Shown in pieces: positions 7,476-14,830 of a stretch of 64,000 nucleotides of DNA. The notes beneath the pieces were generated by a model, which saw only the letters and a list, made by a program, of their open reading frames with translations, was not told where the DNA came from and did no database searches. Both the position numbers and the translations under genes were made by a program. Numbering within the stretch: the first letter of the stretch is position 1; each line of letters begins with the position of its first letter. The stretch is from IMG/VR virus record IMGVR_UViG_3300036859_000864, positions 47,462 to 111,461 of that record, one strand, 5' to 3'. Source of the stretch: a virus.

Positions 7476-7936
7476 CAACCGACCTCGAGCTCGGCGGGGA
7501 GCCCGATCTCCGGATCGTCGCGCACCTCGGGGAGCTTCTCGCCTCCGATTATCGGCACCCCACCCATTTGGATGCGCTGTACGACCCAGTATAGGATCCC
7601 CATCTTCTTGAGCCCGTGCTTCTTGCGCTCGCGGAGGTAGCGATCCATCCCTTCGCCGTCGACGACGCGCTTGTCGTTCGCCATTTTGCCCACCTCGCGG
7701 AGCACGACGATCACCGCTCCAGGGCACTCCTGTGCCTTTGCGCCGGTCTTCGCGCCGACTGCGACGTGATCCGGATGCGACGGGTCGGTCAGGTGGCAAG
7801 ATTGCGGCTGCCCGCCCCCTCGAATCTGGTTCCAGAGACGGCGCAGGTTCGATTTCTTGTAGAAGCCGAACTTGTGAGGCTTGCCGTGGTTCGATTTGCG
7901 CCACGGGCACTGCGCGCACGGAGTCGTTTTGCTCAT
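7475..7936 (-). CDS. DUF6283-like Cys-rich phage protein
   Basis: 153 aa. N-terminal PCAQCPWRKSN, then a central QSCHLTDPSHPDH segment and QECPGAV. This C-x2-CPWR plus later Cys/His pattern is that of small phage and actinobacterial proteins of the DUF6283 type. A second, more divergent member is encoded at 29454-29825. Metal binding is likely; molecular role unknown. Confidence 0.6.
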   Translation of the reverse strand: MSKTTPCAQCPWRKSNHGKPHKFGFYKKSNLRRLWNQIRGGGQPQSCHLTDPSHPDHVAVGAKTGAKAQECPGAVIVVLREVGKMANDKRVVDGEGMDRYLRERKKHGLKKMGILYWVVQRIQMGGVPIIGGEKLPEVRDDPEIGLPAELEVG

Positions 7937-8106
7937 CGTTTACCCTTCGTCGCCATCAGGAGGGCCTCGAGCTCGGCAACGCGCGCCTTCAACGGCTCGA
8001 CTTGGGCGGCCTCCGCTTTCAAAGCCGTGACTTCGGCGCGGAGCTTCGTGATCTCGAGCTGTCGGCGCTCGAGGAGCGGGGTTAGTGTCTGACGTGAAGA
8101 GCTCAT
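7933..8106 (-). CDS. Short coiled-coil protein
   Basis: 57 aa. One long amphipathic helix with regular heptads (LEITKLRAEVTALKAEAAQV) and a Lys/Arg end. Likely an oligomerisation or adaptor peptide. Coupled to both neighbours. Confidence 0.55.
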   Translation of the reverse strand: MSSSRQTLTPLLERRQLEITKLRAEVTALKAEAAQVEPLKARVAELEALLMATKGKR

Positions 8107-8303
8107 CGCTTCACCCGTGCGAGCTTGACGCCCTGTTCGAGCTTGTCGGCGCCTTGAGCGATGCAAAGACGCATGGCTTCGGAGCGTGTGATGGGGCTCA
8201 CGCCCGGCTGCGACATGCGACCCGCGATCTTGTCGATGCGCGCGATCAAGGATTTCGGAAGACGGATTGCCGTCTGGATCTGCTGTTCTTGTTTTTCTGC
8301 CAT
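8103..8303 (-). CDS. Ribbon-helix-helix transcription factor
   Basis: 66 aa. QTAIRLPKSLIARIDKIA followed by TRSEAMRLCIAQGADKLE fits a MetJ/Arc fold: a short DNA-reading strand, then two helices. Such dimers repress their own operons or partner genes. It sits mid-operon, downstream of the rhomboid promoter, and may regulate it. Confidence 0.7.
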   Translation of the reverse strand: MAEKQEQQIQTAIRLPKSLIARIDKIAGRMSQPGVSPITRSEAMRLCIAQGADKLEQGVKLARVKR

Positions 8304-8308
8304 TTGGT

Positions 8309-8920
8309 TCAATGTTCCTGTCGTCGTTTTGCGATTCTGGTTCGAGCCTCGGCCTCTTCGTCCTTGGCCATGTCGGAGGCCATCTTCGAGAGTTCGTGTA
8401 GGAGCGTAGCCGGTGACTGGTGCGGCTCGTAGGTCTTCTTGAGGCGAACGGTCACATCGACGAGCGCGATCTCGAGCACGTCTTTCCCGAAACCCTCGCG
8501 TCTGAGAGCCTCGATGACGAAGCTGAGGCGATCGGATGCTTCCATCACCTGCGCTACCTGATCCGGCGTGTGCGCGGCGCGCTTGGCGGAAGGTTTCGAT
8601 CGCATGGGCCTTTGAGGTACCTCGATGCGATCTACGGCCTTCTTGCTGTCCCTGCGCCATTTCGCGCACTGAGCCGCGTGCTCGTAGATGCGCGCTTGCC
8701 TTTCGTCTCCGTTGCTTCGAGCGATTTCGGCTTTTGTCTCATCGATCGCGATGTCGATGTCGGCCTCGTTCGTTTTCATGCCGGATGTTGTCAGGATCGC
8801 CGGTACTCGACCCCCGGGGAGCTTCGACTCGCACGAACGGCAAAAGAAGATCGCCGCGGACGGTACTGGGTTCGAGCAGAACCGGCACGCAGGTTTGGGC
8901 GCGACGCTGGGGAGGCTCAC
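8309..8920 (-). CDS. Zinc-ribbon plus helical protein
   Basis: 203 aa from a GTG in a GTGA overlap. The N-terminus has two CxxC knuckles (CRFC ~12-15, CRSC ~27-30), which an internal ATG start at 8779 would lose; this favours the GTG. The rest is long charged helices. No family recognised. Confidence 0.55.
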   Translation of the reverse strand: MSLPSVAPKPACRFCSNPVPSAAIFFCRSCESKLPGGRVPAILTTSGMKTNEADIDIAIDETKAEIARSNGDERQARIYEHAAQCAKWRRDSKKAVDRIEVPQRPMRSKPSAKRAAHTPDQVAQVMEASDRLSFVIEALRREGFGKDVLEIALVDVTVRLKKTYEPHQSPATLLHELSKMASDMAKDEEAEARTRIAKRRQEH

Positions 8921-9390
8921 GGCGAGTCCTTGCTGGCTTGAATGGTGGTTGAGGCTTGCCCGTAGGCGTCTTGGATGTCGCCTCCGAAGAACAACTGCGT
9001 GGCGTTCAGCCCCGTGGCTGCGTCTGGGGTCCTCACGACTACCTGGAATTTGCCGGTAGGGCTCATTCGAGTGTCGTACGAGCACCTCGGGTTCGCGCGC
9101 ATCCACTCCGTGAAGATCTTGAGCGTTCGCGCGGCAGCATGCGCCATCACGATGTCGAGTTGCTCTTCGCGCGTAGGCATCGCGACAACCGTGAGCCCTC
9201 GCTTGTGGAGTTCTCGAACGAGCCTGGACGCGAGATCGATGAAAGTCTCCTCGGGATCCTCCGCGAGGGCCTTTTGATCCGTCGCGGTGATTGAATCACG
9301 GAGGCTTGCTGCGAGATCACGTGCCGTACTGTTAGGGCGGCGCGCACTCCCTCCTGTTTTTGAGGCTTGATCGGACTTCTTGACGTTCAT
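8917..9390 (-). CDS. Hypothetical protein
   Basis: 157 aa. Lys/Ser/Gly-rich disordered N-terminus (~1-35), then alternating helices and strands (EEQLDIVMAHAAARTLKIF, GKFQVVVRTPDA). The ATG overlaps the preceding stop (ATGA). No family recognised. Confidence 0.5.
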   Translation of the reverse strand: MNVKKSDQASKTGGSARRPNSTARDLAASLRDSITATDQKALAEDPEETFIDLASRLVRELHKRGLTVVAMPTREEQLDIVMAHAAARTLKIFTEWMRANPRCSYDTRMSPTGKFQVVVRTPDAATGLNATQLFFGGDIQDAYGQASTTIQASKDSP

Positions 9391-9638
9391 GATGCTGTGC
9401 TTTCGTTGTTTGGGAGTTTTCGGGCGACCCTGCGGCAGGCGGCACGGGCCCCCTTCTGGCTTTTGCTCGTGCCCCCTCGAATGAAACCCGTTTTTGAGTG
9501 CCCGACGCGCCAGTTCCAGACGCCAACGGGATCTTCGGTAATCACGGCGACGGTGCTGGTGCGCGCGTCGCGGGCCCACTCTTGGCGCGTCCACCAGTAG
9601 GTGAAGGCTTTTTCGAGCTTGGGGGCCCCACGGCTCAT
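9387..9638 (-). CDS. Small Trp/Arg-rich protein
   Basis: 83 aa. Strand-strand-helix pattern: TSTVAVITEDPVGVWNWRV, then a Lys/Arg-rich helix (KGARAACRRVARKL). This small beta-beta-alpha arrangement is common in phage hypothetical proteins. Second gene after the rhomboid, overlapping it by 4 nt. Unknown. Confidence 0.5.
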   Translation of the reverse strand: MSRGAPKLEKAFTYWWTRQEWARDARTSTVAVITEDPVGVWNWRVGHSKTGFIRGGTSKSQKGARAACRRVARKLPNNESTAS

Positions 9639-10204
9639 GCGGCCTCCAAGGCTTCGCTGTCGGTCGCCCGTAGAAGAACGACGGCGAGGAAGCCGATGAC
9701 GAACCCGCCGATGTGGCAGCCGAAAGAGACGTTCCCGGAACCCCCCGTGAAGGCGTTCCAGATGTTGAGGCCGGCGAACGCGGCCACGAACCCGAGGAGG
9801 CGGGGGTAGAGCGCCCCGGCCACGGCGAGGACCCCAAAGATGGCCCCCGAGGCGCCCACGAGGGGGTCGGTTGAACCGGGGGCCACGAGGACGTGCGCGA
9901 GGCCCCCAAAGACGCCGGCAGCCAGGTAGAGGGCCAAGAAGCGGAGGTGTCCGAGGCGGCCTTCCACGAGGGTCCCGAAAATGGCCAAAAAAGCCATGTT
10001 TCCAACGATGTGGGTGAGGGCCCCCGGGTCGTGGAGAAAGAGGCTCGAGATGAGGGGGCTGAGGGCGCCCGTCGACATAAAAGACCTGGGGACCAGGCCG
10101 TACACCTCGCAGGCCGGCAGGCCGCCGGCACCGAGCTCGAGGGAGTAGGCCGCGACGTTGGCGAGGATGAGGGCGACAGTGAAGAGGGGCATCCGGGGGC
10201 GCAT
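9635..10204 (-). CDS. Rhomboid family intramembrane serine protease
   Basis: 189 aa, six or so hydrophobic helices. Catalytic features are complete: HxxxN motif (HIVGNM, H65/N69), GASG with nucleophile Ser119, and His164 in CHIGG. The EGRLG(H)xRFLALY segment after HxxxN is the usual L1-loop context. It cleaves membrane-embedded substrates; many membrane-anchored proteins encoded between 42 and 61 kb are possible targets. It is the first gene of a 14-gene minus-strand operon and has its own promoter. Rhomboids are rare in bacterial viruses, so capture from a host is likely. Confidence 0.88.
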   Translation of the reverse strand: MRPRMPLFTVALILANVAAYSLELGAGGLPACEVYGLVPRSFMSTGALSPLISSLFLHDPGALTHIVGNMAFLAIFGTLVEGRLGHLRFLALYLAAGVFGGLAHVLVAPGSTDPLVGASGAIFGVLAVAGALYPRLLGFVAAFAGLNIWNAFTGGSGNVSFGCHIGGFVIGFLAVVLLRATDSEALEAA

Positions 10205-10218
10205 GCGAGGTCTTACGC

Positions 10219-10247
10219 AGAATACCCCCTCCGCATCCCCCGGTCAA
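10219..10247 (-). promoter_or_regulatory. Promoter of the rhomboid operon
   Basis: On the minus strand TTGACC and TATTCT are separated by 17 bp, 15 bp upstream of the rhomboid ATG. The -35 to +8 segment is strikingly similar to the divergent plus-strand promoter at 10306-10334 (shared GGGGAT, GGGG, TGCGTA and GACC blocks). The short leader suggests transcription starts only a few bases before the gene. Confidence 0.65.
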
Positions 10248-10262
10248 ACAACAGAAACCGAC

Positions 10263-10310
10263 GTCAACCAATCTTCCAGTTTGGGCGTAATTCGTATTTC
10301 GGTGGTTGAC
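10263..10310. promoter_or_regulatory. Inverted repeat between divergent operons
   Basis: GTCAACCA at 10263-10270 and its exact complement TGGTTGAC at 10303-10310 flank 32 bp. The right half contains the -35 box of the plus promoter, so a dimeric regulator bound here could control both directions. Confidence 0.45.
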
Positions 10311-10334
10311 GAGGGGATACGAGGAGGGCATCTT
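10306..10334 (+). promoter_or_regulatory. Promoter of the sigma-factor operon
   Basis: TTGACG (10306-10311), 17-bp spacer, CATCTT (10329-10334), 14 bp before the first ATG. Aligned with the divergent minus promoter, most positions match, including the region downstream of the -10 box. This implies that one polymerase/sigma form reads both. Confidence 0.65.
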
Positions 10335-10348
10335 GCGTAGGACCCGAT

Positions 10349-10597
10349 ATGGCAACGCACTCGATGAACGAATACCGCCGGGCGGCCTTTCAGTTGATGG
10401 CTCGGCAGAATCGCCGTTTCGGCGGTGCGGGGCGCCCTACGATGAAGACCTACTTCGAGGGCGACGTGATGGGTCGGGAGATGGCTATCACGCTGGCCCG
10501 TCTGGGCTGGCTGACGCGGCTGGCCGGGCGAAACGGTAGGCCGTCTCAGGTGACTCTAACCGATGCGGGGCTGTGGGTTCTTGGGGGCGCGTCGTGA
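10349..10597 (+). CDS. Small winged-helix-like protein
   Basis: 82 aa. The AITLARLGWLTRLAGRNG segment followed by SQVTLTDAGLWVL looks like a recognition helix plus wing of a winged helix domain. First gene of the 10.3-16.3 kb operon, a good position for an autoregulator. Confidence 0.55.
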   Translation: MATHSMNEYRRAAFQLMARQNRRFGGAGRPTMKTYFEGDVMGREMAITLARLGWLTRLAGRNGRPSQVTLTDAGLWVLGGAS

Positions 10598-10782
10598 GCA
10601 CCGTCGAAGACAAGCAGGCCGAGATTCCGGACCTCTTGGCGCAAGCCAAGGCGCTCGTCGCGGCCCTGGAATGCGCCGAATCGTGCGAATCCGAATCGGA
10701 CTTTCAGGACAACGTCAGCGAGGCGCTCTCGCTCGCTCGCAGCATGAGCGTGGATTTGATTCTGCTCGCAAAAGACGCTTGA
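10594..10782 (+). CDS. Small acidic helical protein
   Basis: 62 aa, GTG start in a GTGA overlap. All-helical and acidic (CAESCESESDFQDNVSEAL). No family recognised. Confidence 0.5.
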   Translation: MSTVEDKQAEIPDLLAQAKALVAALECAESCESESDFQDNVSEALSLARSMSVDLILLAKDA

Positions 10783-10783
10783 A

Positions 10784-11050
10784 ATGATCGAATTGGAGCT
10801 TCGGCGGCAAATCGAAAAAGTGGCAGTCGCCTACGAACGCTCGATCGAGACGGTCGAGGTGGCGTACTCGGGCGGACCGACTCAGGACGGCGGTTGGGGT
10901 TGGTCCGTTCGAGTCGCGGCTGTAACGAAGAAGCACGGGGCCGGTAGAAGGGTGCTGGCCTCGGCTAGTTTTGCTTGGCACGAGACGCTGGTGGGCGCCG
11001 TCGAAGAATCGATCCGCAAGGCCCCATTCTACAAGCAGGAGAAACCGTGA
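10784..11050 (+). CDS. Hypothetical protein
   Basis: 88 aa. Helix, then strands (ETVEVAYSGG, GWGWSVRVAAVTKK), then a helix: a small alpha/beta protein. Ends in YKQEKP. No family recognised. Confidence 0.5.
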   Translation: MIELELRRQIEKVAVAYERSIETVEVAYSGGPTQDGGWGWSVRVAAVTKKHGAGRRVLASASFAWHETLVGAVEESIRKAPFYKQEKP

Positions 11051-11253
11051 ATCGCGTTCGGATCATCGTTCGTGCGTGCCTGTGCGGCCGAAAGGCGGCC
11101 GGGATAGACGAGTGCTACGGCAGCACCCGGGCGCGCGATAGCGGCTTAGGGTGCCCATGGAGGGCATCGTTGATGCACCCGCTCGACGAGCCCGATGGGC
11201 TCCAAAAGCTCGCCCAGTCAGATCTTCCGGTTCGCGATTTCGCCGATCAGTAG
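11047..11253 (+). CDS. Small Cys-containing hypothetical protein
   Basis: 68 aa, GTG start overlapping the previous stop. Cys at ~11, 13, 23 and 36 could bind zinc. No family recognised. Confidence 0.4.
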   Translation: MNRVRIIVRACLCGRKAAGIDECYGSTRARDSGLGCPWRASLMHPLDEPDGLQKLAQSDLPVRDFADQ

Positions 11254-11288
11254 GGGATGTTGTTGAGGCGCTTCGCGTAGGACAAGAC

Positions 11289-11573
11289 ATGGCCCAAACT
11301 GAACTCGAAGACCTGTCGCCTTCCCAGAAAGAGTACCTGCACCTCGCCTACGTGCTCCAGAAGGCGAATGGGTGCGTAGACGCTCGCGGACGCGAGAGCT
11401 CTTCCTTCAAGTCCGGGATGAGACGCCTTGTCAAATTCGCGCTCGCTACCGAGCGATTCTCAGGCGTGTTCGATTTGACGGTGCTCGGGTCTAGGATCGG
11501 AGCCGACATCGAGGCCCAACGCGCCGAAGCCAAACGTAAGCGCATCGAAGCACGTGCGAAAGAATCGATTTGA
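11289..11573 (+). CDS. Hypothetical protein
   Basis: 94 aa. Helical; ends in a highly charged helix (EAQRAEAKRKRIEARAKES). The ATG at 11289 was chosen as the first ATG after a 35-nt gap; in-frame GTG codons lie upstream. No family recognised. Confidence 0.5.
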   Translation: MAQTELEDLSPSQKEYLHLAYVLQKANGCVDARGRESSSFKSGMRRLVKFALATERFSGVFDLTVLGSRIGADIEAQRAEAKRKRIEARAKESI

Positions 11574-11926
11574 TGGCGCATTTTCCCTCTCAGATCGACG
11601 TCGACTTCTACCTCTCAAAGCAGAAGTTGCCGGCATGGGCTCAGAAGGTTCAGGCGGCCCGAGAGGCCAAGTTGCAACGAGCCTCGTGGAGCGTCGATGC
11701 CGCAGAGGGGATCGAATTCATCGTGAATGCCCACGCGGGCGTTCGAGGCTCCGACGGCGAGCGCGCGGCGCACAACCTCTTGGCCATTGTTCGGGGCTAC
11801 CGTCGAAGGAAGGTCGATCTGGGGGCCGAGTTGCGCCAGTTGTCGACCAACCCCGGATGCGCCATCAACCCGGAAAAGCGGGCCGCGTTCGCGAGGAAGT
11901 GGGCCAGGCGACTCGGGGCGATCTGA
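11573..11926 (+). CDS. Hypothetical protein
   Basis: 117 aa, TGATG overlap. Mostly helical with basic patches (VRGYRRRKVD, KRAAFARKWARR). Contains a short LSTNPGCAINPEKR loop. No family recognised. Confidence 0.5.
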   Translation: MAHFPSQIDVDFYLSKQKLPAWAQKVQAAREAKLQRASWSVDAAEGIEFIVNAHAGVRGSDGERAAHNLLAIVRGYRRRKVDLGAELRQLSTNPGCAINPEKRAAFARKWARRLGAI

Positions 11927-11962
11927 GGGAAGGTATTGAATACCAGTGGGGTACAACTAGGC

Positions 11963-12160
11963 ATGGCTCACCAAATCATCGGAAACGCGACCTCCGAAAC
12001 TGTCACCCGCAGCGATATCGTCGAGCTCCGAACCGTGGCCAGAATGGCCGACGATGATGATATGGATGACATCTGTGGGAGGGCGCTCGAGGGCGACGAG
12101 GACTCGATCCGTCACTGCGAGCGCGCTATCGCTCACCTCGTTGTAGTAGGTCTGCCGTGA
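11963..12160 (+). CDS. Small acidic hypothetical protein
   Basis: 65 aa. A four-Asp cluster (MADDDDMDD) and SIRHCERAIAHLV helix. A TTG at 11936 in the same frame is a possible longer start. No family recognised. Confidence 0.45.
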   Translation: MAHQIIGNATSETVTRSDIVELRTVARMADDDDMDDICGRALEGDEDSIRHCERAIAHLVVVGLP

Positions 12161-12507
12161 TGGCATCCAAGGCCCCCGTCGTCTCTCGCCCGACTCTCAT
12201 CGGGGTCGCCCCACCTCGAGCGGGTAGCGCCCCCGAGCCTACCCGGAGCCTGACCCCTACGGGGCGCTACCGGATGAAGCCGGCGACCGTCGAGACGACC
12301 AAGCCGTTGCCTCACCTGCACGGCTTTCGGTACTCGGAACTCGAGTTCGAGCAGCAGGTGTTCCTTCGGAGATTAAAGTCGTGGGGTCTCGCCCGCGTGG
12401 TCGACAGGATCGTGCAGATCCGCAAGTCGGCCGACGTCGGCTACGAGATCCCGTACGCAGAGGCCGTAGCGACCGCGAAGATCTTCGGGTTCGAGGTGCG
12501 GTCGTGA
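12160..12507 (+). CDS. Hypothetical protein
   Basis: 115 aa. Disordered Pro/Arg-rich N-terminus (~1-50), then a folded helical C-terminal part (LEFEQQVFLRRLKSWGLARV, EAVATAKIFGFEVRS). TGATG overlap with the preceding gene. No family recognised. Confidence 0.5.
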   Translation: MASKAPVVSRPTLIGVAPPRAGSAPEPTRSLTPTGRYRMKPATVETTKPLPHLHGFRYSELEFEQQVFLRRLKSWGLARVVDRIVQIRKSADVGYEIPYAEAVATAKIFGFEVRS

Positions 12508-12803
12508 GTATCGAGAAGACCTACCTCTCACGTAAAGGCCGTGAGCTTTTGCAGAATCGAAGGATTGTTGCGGGTCAGCGAATCTGGTCGGGCGACACCA
12601 TCGACGGTTTCCTGGTCGTTTTCTGCGATCAAGTTGATGACGGGTTCTACGCCACGCTCTTTGCCTCTCGCGAGAATGGTAGGATCGTTGCTCGTTCGCT
12701 TGGAGGCACGTGGCTCGGAGCGACTTACGACTTGGAGCCCTCGTTGATCGCGGTTTGGCTGGATGCGATAGCGAACACGGCCTTGGGGCAGGTGCGGGCG
12801 TGA
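12504..12803 (+). CDS. Hypothetical protein
   Basis: 99 aa, GTG start in a GTGA overlap. Begins with KTYLSRKGRELLQNRRIVAG, then a beta-rich section (DGFLVVFCDQVDDGFYATLF). No family recognised. Confidence 0.5.
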   Translation: MSIEKTYLSRKGRELLQNRRIVAGQRIWSGDTIDGFLVVFCDQVDDGFYATLFASRENGRIVARSLGGTWLGATYDLEPSLIAVWLDAIANTALGQVRA

Positions 12804-13081
12804 GCCAGCTCGTCCCTGACTTCCAGTGGCGATCGATCGTCAAGGTGACCCTCCACGGTTACTCGGAGAGCTCTGGAATGAATGGGCGGCGCGCCGTGCG
12901 CTACATCGCTGTCATAGGTGACGACTCGGTCGATGCGGAAGTCCCGAAGCTCGGGCCTATTCTCCAAAGCGACGTCGGCGGATGCCTAGTGATCGATTTG
13001 CTCGAGGACGATCGTGTCGAAGTCTACATCGTCGGGACTCGAGGTTCGGATCGCTCATCGGCGCCGAAGGCGGCCGTATGA
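12800..13081 (+). CDS. Beta-rich hypothetical protein
   Basis: 93 aa, GTG start. Alternating strands (WRSIVKVTLHGY, VRYIAVIGDDS, GCLVIDLLEDDRVEVYIVG) suggest a small beta barrel. No family recognised. Confidence 0.5.
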   Translation: MSQLVPDFQWRSIVKVTLHGYSESSGMNGRRAVRYIAVIGDDSVDAEVPKLGPILQSDVGGCLVIDLLEDDRVEVYIVGTRGSDRSSAPKAAV

Positions 13082-13260
13082 GAGCCGCAGCCAAGATCGA
13101 TCGAAAGCTCCGCTCGACCGCCGACGAGGCCAGCAAGAGTTACGACCCCGACGCCCGCGCCATCGCGGCGGTGATGGTGAAGCACTACGGCGACGAATCG
13201 GAGGCTGTCCTCAAGCGCGCGGCGCTGTTCTTGGACGACGCACGAAAGGCTAAGCGATGA
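13078..13260 (+). CDS. Small helical protein
   Basis: 60 aa, helical and basic at both ends; ARAIAAVMVKHYGDESEAVL in the middle. ATG overlaps the preceding stop by 4 nt. No family recognised. Confidence 0.5.
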   Translation: MRAAAKIDRKLRSTADEASKSYDPDARAIAAVMVKHYGDESEAVLKRAALFLDDARKAKR

Positions 13261-13874
13261 AGAAACAGGAAGATGAGTTCTACGAGATGACCGAGCAGGA
13301 CGTCGGCAAGGCCGTTTACCAAATGATCGCAAAGAAGTGGCCCGATTTTGGAAGGGGCCCGGGGCCTATCAAAGCGTTCCCACCCGGAACCGCTATGACT
13401 CGCGATATCGGAAGGCGGATCTATCTTCGCAACGGGGAGCTGGACGTCGAAACCAACGGGGAGCGCGCTGAACGGCTCGCTTCGAGAGGGGAAACGATGA
13501 AAGACGAATTTCGAGAGATCACGCAAGACGACGTCGGCCTGGCGCTCTTCAAAGCTTTCAAGAAACATTGGGTGGTCGCCGACTTCATCGGCCGCATCAC
13601 GTCGTTGGACGTCGGAAAGCGCGTGTTCTTGCGCGAGGGGGTCTTGCGGGTCGAAAGCAACGCCCAGCGGGCAGCTCGACTCAAGGATCCCCAAGCGGCC
13701 GTCGAGATCACCAAACTCGAAGCTGTGGGCCTCGTTCTGACTACACTCCGAAATCGTCTCTCGCTCGTCAGTCGACCTCAGCGTGAGGAGGCCCTCGAGC
13801 TCTCGAAGAAATACGAAATCACCGCGGCAGATCTTGTCGAGTACGCCGTAGAGCAGGTGAAGAGGAATTCCTGA
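13257..13874 (+). CDS. Protein with a tandem duplicated domain
   Basis: 205 aa. Two homologous ~65-residue units (~6-79 and ~81-145): each begins DEF(Y/R)E(M/I)T(E/Q)(Q/D)DVG, continues through a helix and TxxD(I/V)G(R/K)R(I/V)(Y/F)LR, and ends in V(E)xNxxRAxRL. The last ~60 residues are helical. The family is unknown, but the repeat shows an internal duplication. The two units may form a pseudo-dimer. Confidence 0.6.
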   Translation: MKKQEDEFYEMTEQDVGKAVYQMIAKKWPDFGRGPGPIKAFPPGTAMTRDIGRRIYLRNGELDVETNGERAERLASRGETMKDEFREITQDDVGLALFKAFKKHWVVADFIGRITSLDVGKRVFLREGVLRVESNAQRAARLKDPQAAVEITKLEAVGLVLTTLRNRLSLVSRPQREEALELSKKYEITAADLVEYAVEQVKRNS

Positions 13875-14152
13875 TGAACTGGCTCTACGCCCTCGTGGCT
13901 CCTATCTTGTTCGCGGCGATCGTCTACAGATTCGGTCGGAAGTCGCTCTGCGAACGTATCGAGGAGCACCTGGCTCAAATCCAATTCGAGCACGCGCGTT
14001 GGGTGGCCATCTGCCTCGAGTGGACTCGCGGCAGGTACGACAGAGAGGCCAAGATTGCGGCCGATCAAGTTGCCGTACTTCGGGGAGAGATCGACTTCTA
14101 CAGACGTATGCTCAAACGGATCCGAAGCACTAGCGCGAAGGCTCGAACGTGA
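13874..14152 (+). CDS. Single-span membrane protein
   Basis: 92 aa. N-terminal hydrophobic helix (~1-19), then a charged cytoplasmic helix/coiled coil (CERIEEHLAQIQFEHARW onward). ATG overlaps the preceding stop. Spanin- or adaptor-like topology, role unknown. Confidence 0.55.
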   Translation: MNWLYALVAPILFAAIVYRFGRKSLCERIEEHLAQIQFEHARWVAICLEWTRGRYDREAKIAADQVAVLRGEIDFYRRMLKRIRSTSAKART

Positions 14153-14436
14153 AAACCGCGAAACTCAACCCCTCTCAGGCTTGGCATCTTCAATGGGTCG
14201 CCGCCGCGTACCCTGGGCCGTTTCGAGAGATCTCGCGCTCGGCTGCGATGAACTCGCTGGCGCGCAAGGGGCTTGCGACGAAACGCCCTGCCGACGGTGT
14301 TCGTCGTCATCGTGGTCGGACGGATCGTCTCGCGGACTTCAAGCTCACGAGCGAGGGCCTGAAGGCTCTCGAGACAATCGACTCCGATTTGTTCAAGCGC
14401 GTGAGCGCATTGGTCTGCACTTTGAGCGGGGTCTGA
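14149..14436 (+). CDS. Winged-helix DNA-binding protein
   Basis: 95 aa, GTG start. AAMNSLARKGLATKRPADG is a recognition helix and basic hairpin, followed by LADFKLTSEGLKALETID, the typical wing and C-terminal helix of MarR/PadR-like minimal winged helices. Probably a transcription regulator. Confidence 0.6.
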   Translation: MKTAKLNPSQAWHLQWVAAAYPGPFREISRSAAMNSLARKGLATKRPADGVRRHRGRTDRLADFKLTSEGLKALETIDSDLFKRVSALVCTLSGV

Positions 14437-14440
14437 AAAA

Positions 14441-14830
14441 ATGTGGAACATGCAAATGTTTGGGCTCGCCGATTTCGCCATGCTGCACCAGCTCATCATG
14501 AACGAGAGGGTCTCGTTCAACCGAGCGTCCTTGCGTCACGCGCACGCGGATTTGATGCAGAAGGCCGGACTCGTTGAAATCGAGGCGTTGCCGCAGAACG
14601 AGTGTCGAGTTCAAATCACAAGTGCCGGTAGAGTTCTCGCGAGCAAGGCGCACAGGCTCCTTTCTATCTGGTCATCTCAGCTCGCGGGGCACGACGAGCA
14701 GAGCTCCGCTTCGTTGCGGAAGGCGATTTCCGATGCCAAGGGGGCGCTCTCGCGGGCCTCGGAAGAGGTCGATGAGTTGGAGGCGGCGATGGCCGTTGCT
14801 CTCTCAACGCCGGAGCCGGAAGCGCTCTAA
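14441..14830 (+). CDS. Winged-helix-like protein with C-terminal helix
   Basis: 129 aa. ADLMQKAGLVEIEALPQNEC then RVQITSAGRVLASKAHRLL reads as another small winged helix, followed by a long helix (~88-115). It lies directly before the sigma factor gene and overlaps it at the stop, so it may be co-produced as a partner or regulator. Confidence 0.5.
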   Translation: MWNMQMFGLADFAMLHQLIMNERVSFNRASLRHAHADLMQKAGLVEIEALPQNECRVQITSAGRVLASKAHRLLSIWSSQLAGHDEQSSASLRKAISDAKGALSRASEEVDELEAAMAVALSTPEPEAL

